The position numbers and the translations under genes were made by a program. 43,381 nt of DNA. Source: Bacteroidales bacterium (GTDB taxonomy: Bacteria > Bacteroidota > Bacteroidia > Bacteroidales > UBA932). The DNA is taken from the NCBI GenBank assembly GCA_017546585.1, contig JAFYWC010000010.1, positions 1-43,381 of the forward strand, written 5' to 3'. Within the stretch, counting starts at the first letter, position 1. Each line of letters starts with the position of its first letter. Below, piece after piece: positions 43,112-43,381 of the stretch. The notes below the pieces were generated by a model. That model ran no database searches, was not told the DNA's origin, and saw nothing but the letters and a program-made list of their open reading frames with translations.

Positions 43112-43256
43112 TAAACAGTAAGTCGTGGTAGGACGATGTAATGGGTAGCGCGAAGTCCCCGCCCGCATCGCATCACACCTCAAGGTGTAAACCTCCGCCA
43201 CGCATAAGGGGCAAAAGTTAAGAAGGTGACTAATAAGTGATTTAGTCACCTTCTTT
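43112..43256 (+). ncRNA. uncharacterised structured small RNA (about 145 nt)
   Basis: The transcript from the promoter at 43099 contains a stem CGTGG (43124-43128) with CCACG (43198-43202) that extends by AGG/CCT. It encloses CGATG (43134-43138) with CATCG (43166-43170) plus GGG/CCC, and the hairpin ACACC-TCAA-GGTGT (43175-43188). A 14-bp terminator hairpin follows. The promoter plus a multi-branch fold plus a terminator, without coding potential, indicate a non-coding RNA. I do not recognise it as tmRNA, RNase P, 4.5S or a tRNA. Confidence 0.6.
43220..43256 (+). terminator. 14-bp terminator hairpin, site of intron insertion
   Basis: AAGAAGGTGACTAA (43220-43233) and TTAGTCACCTTCTT (43242-43255) are perfect complements. 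The T tract is cut short (TTCTTTCGG) because the intron begins three bases after the stem, at 43259. Confidence 0.85.
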
Positions 43257-43258
43257 CG

Positions 43259-43381
43259 GTACGCCCAGCATGGGCATGTTCTAACGGGTGAAAGTCCCCA
43301 ATGCGCCCTAATGACGGGAAGCATATAGCCAAAGGCAAGGGTGTCCATCGTGAGATGGAATCTGAAGGAAGCCGGCGGCAA
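43259..43381 (+). mobile_element. 5' end of a class C group II intron (truncated by the window end)
   Basis: The sequence follows the class IIC intron 5' region closely: GTACGCCCAGCATGGGC (the GTGYG-like end), GGTGAAAGTCCC, CAAGGGTGTCC (43336-43346), the CCATCGTGAGATGG hairpin and GGAATCTGAAGGAAGC (43357-43372), then GGCGGCAA. These are domain I elements of the Oceanobacillus-type IIC ribozyme. IIC introns insert just after terminator hairpins, exactly as here. The reverse transcriptase/maturase ORF and the 3' end should lie right of the window. Confidence 0.88.

Noticed and set aside
43022-43381. Minus-strand frame over the window end
   Set aside because: It is opposite the structured RNA and the group II intron; the motif match to the ribozyme explains the sequence better.

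Overview
The window comes from a Bacteroidota chromosome, most likely a gut Bacteroidales. The evidence is the TAnnTTTG -7 box (usually about 19-22 bp after a TTTG element) in front of most transcription units, the phylum-typical small or unknown families (DUF4199, DUF4295, DUF4296, DUF3575/DUF3868, DUF4886, DUF6515-like), a type V (FimA/Mfa) pilus locus, many short lipoproteins with SPII signals, and tRNAs without encoded CCA. Placement below the order (for example Rikenellaceae or a relative) is a guess.

Layout. 1-389: the 3' end of an rRNA operon (5S rRNA and its terminator), then a hairpin-rich spacer. 390-4745: a large FAD/Fe-S D-lactate/glycolate-type dehydrogenase, convergent with a GT2 glycosyltransferase and its DUF4199 membrane partner. 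4787-10152: the translation cluster thrS-infC-rpmI-rplT followed by lepB, then rpmB-rpmG-DUF4295. infC appears to start at an ATC codon. 10224-17740: ftsY-pheT-DUF4296 lipoprotein-amidohydrolase-radical SAM-dtd-deoC, closed by strong terminators. 17896-23656: a five-gene fimbrial locus (zincin-like lipoprotein, DUF3575, DUF3868/OmpA-like lipoprotein, FimA-like fimbrillin, Mfa2/FimB-like anchor). 23720-25028: tRNA-Leu(CAG), a D-2-hydroxyacid dehydrogenase, and two identical tandem tRNA-Asn(GTT) genes on the minus strand. 25183-27408: an HU-CCDC81-type membrane protein, an acyl-ACP thioesterase and a Nudix hydrolase.

27415-36181 is the most interesting coding block. It is a tightly packed run of a GT2 glycosyltransferase, a HIT-type phosphorylase/nucleotidyltransferase fused to a SpoIID/LytB domain with no signal peptide, an AmpG-like muropeptide permease, a serpin lipoprotein and a NamZ (DUF1343) exo-N-acetylmuramidase. 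A DUF6515-like repeat protein follows. I read it as a peptidoglycan turnover and salvage operon: NamZ trims glycan outside the cytoplasm, AmpG imports fragments, and the fusion protein could act on them inside. murI (glutamate racemase, a D-Glu supplier) lies just beyond on the other strand, with an aldo/keto reductase.

37983-42896: prfB (no programmed frameshift), a PagL-like outer-membrane lipid A deacylase candidate, a coiled-coil DUF4886 lipoprotein, and an RmlD-like sugar-nucleotide reductase. 42897-43381 has no convincing protein gene. It holds a promoter, a roughly 145-nt structured RNA candidate with a perfect 14-bp terminator hairpin, and immediately after that hairpin the 5' end of a class C group II intron that runs off the window.
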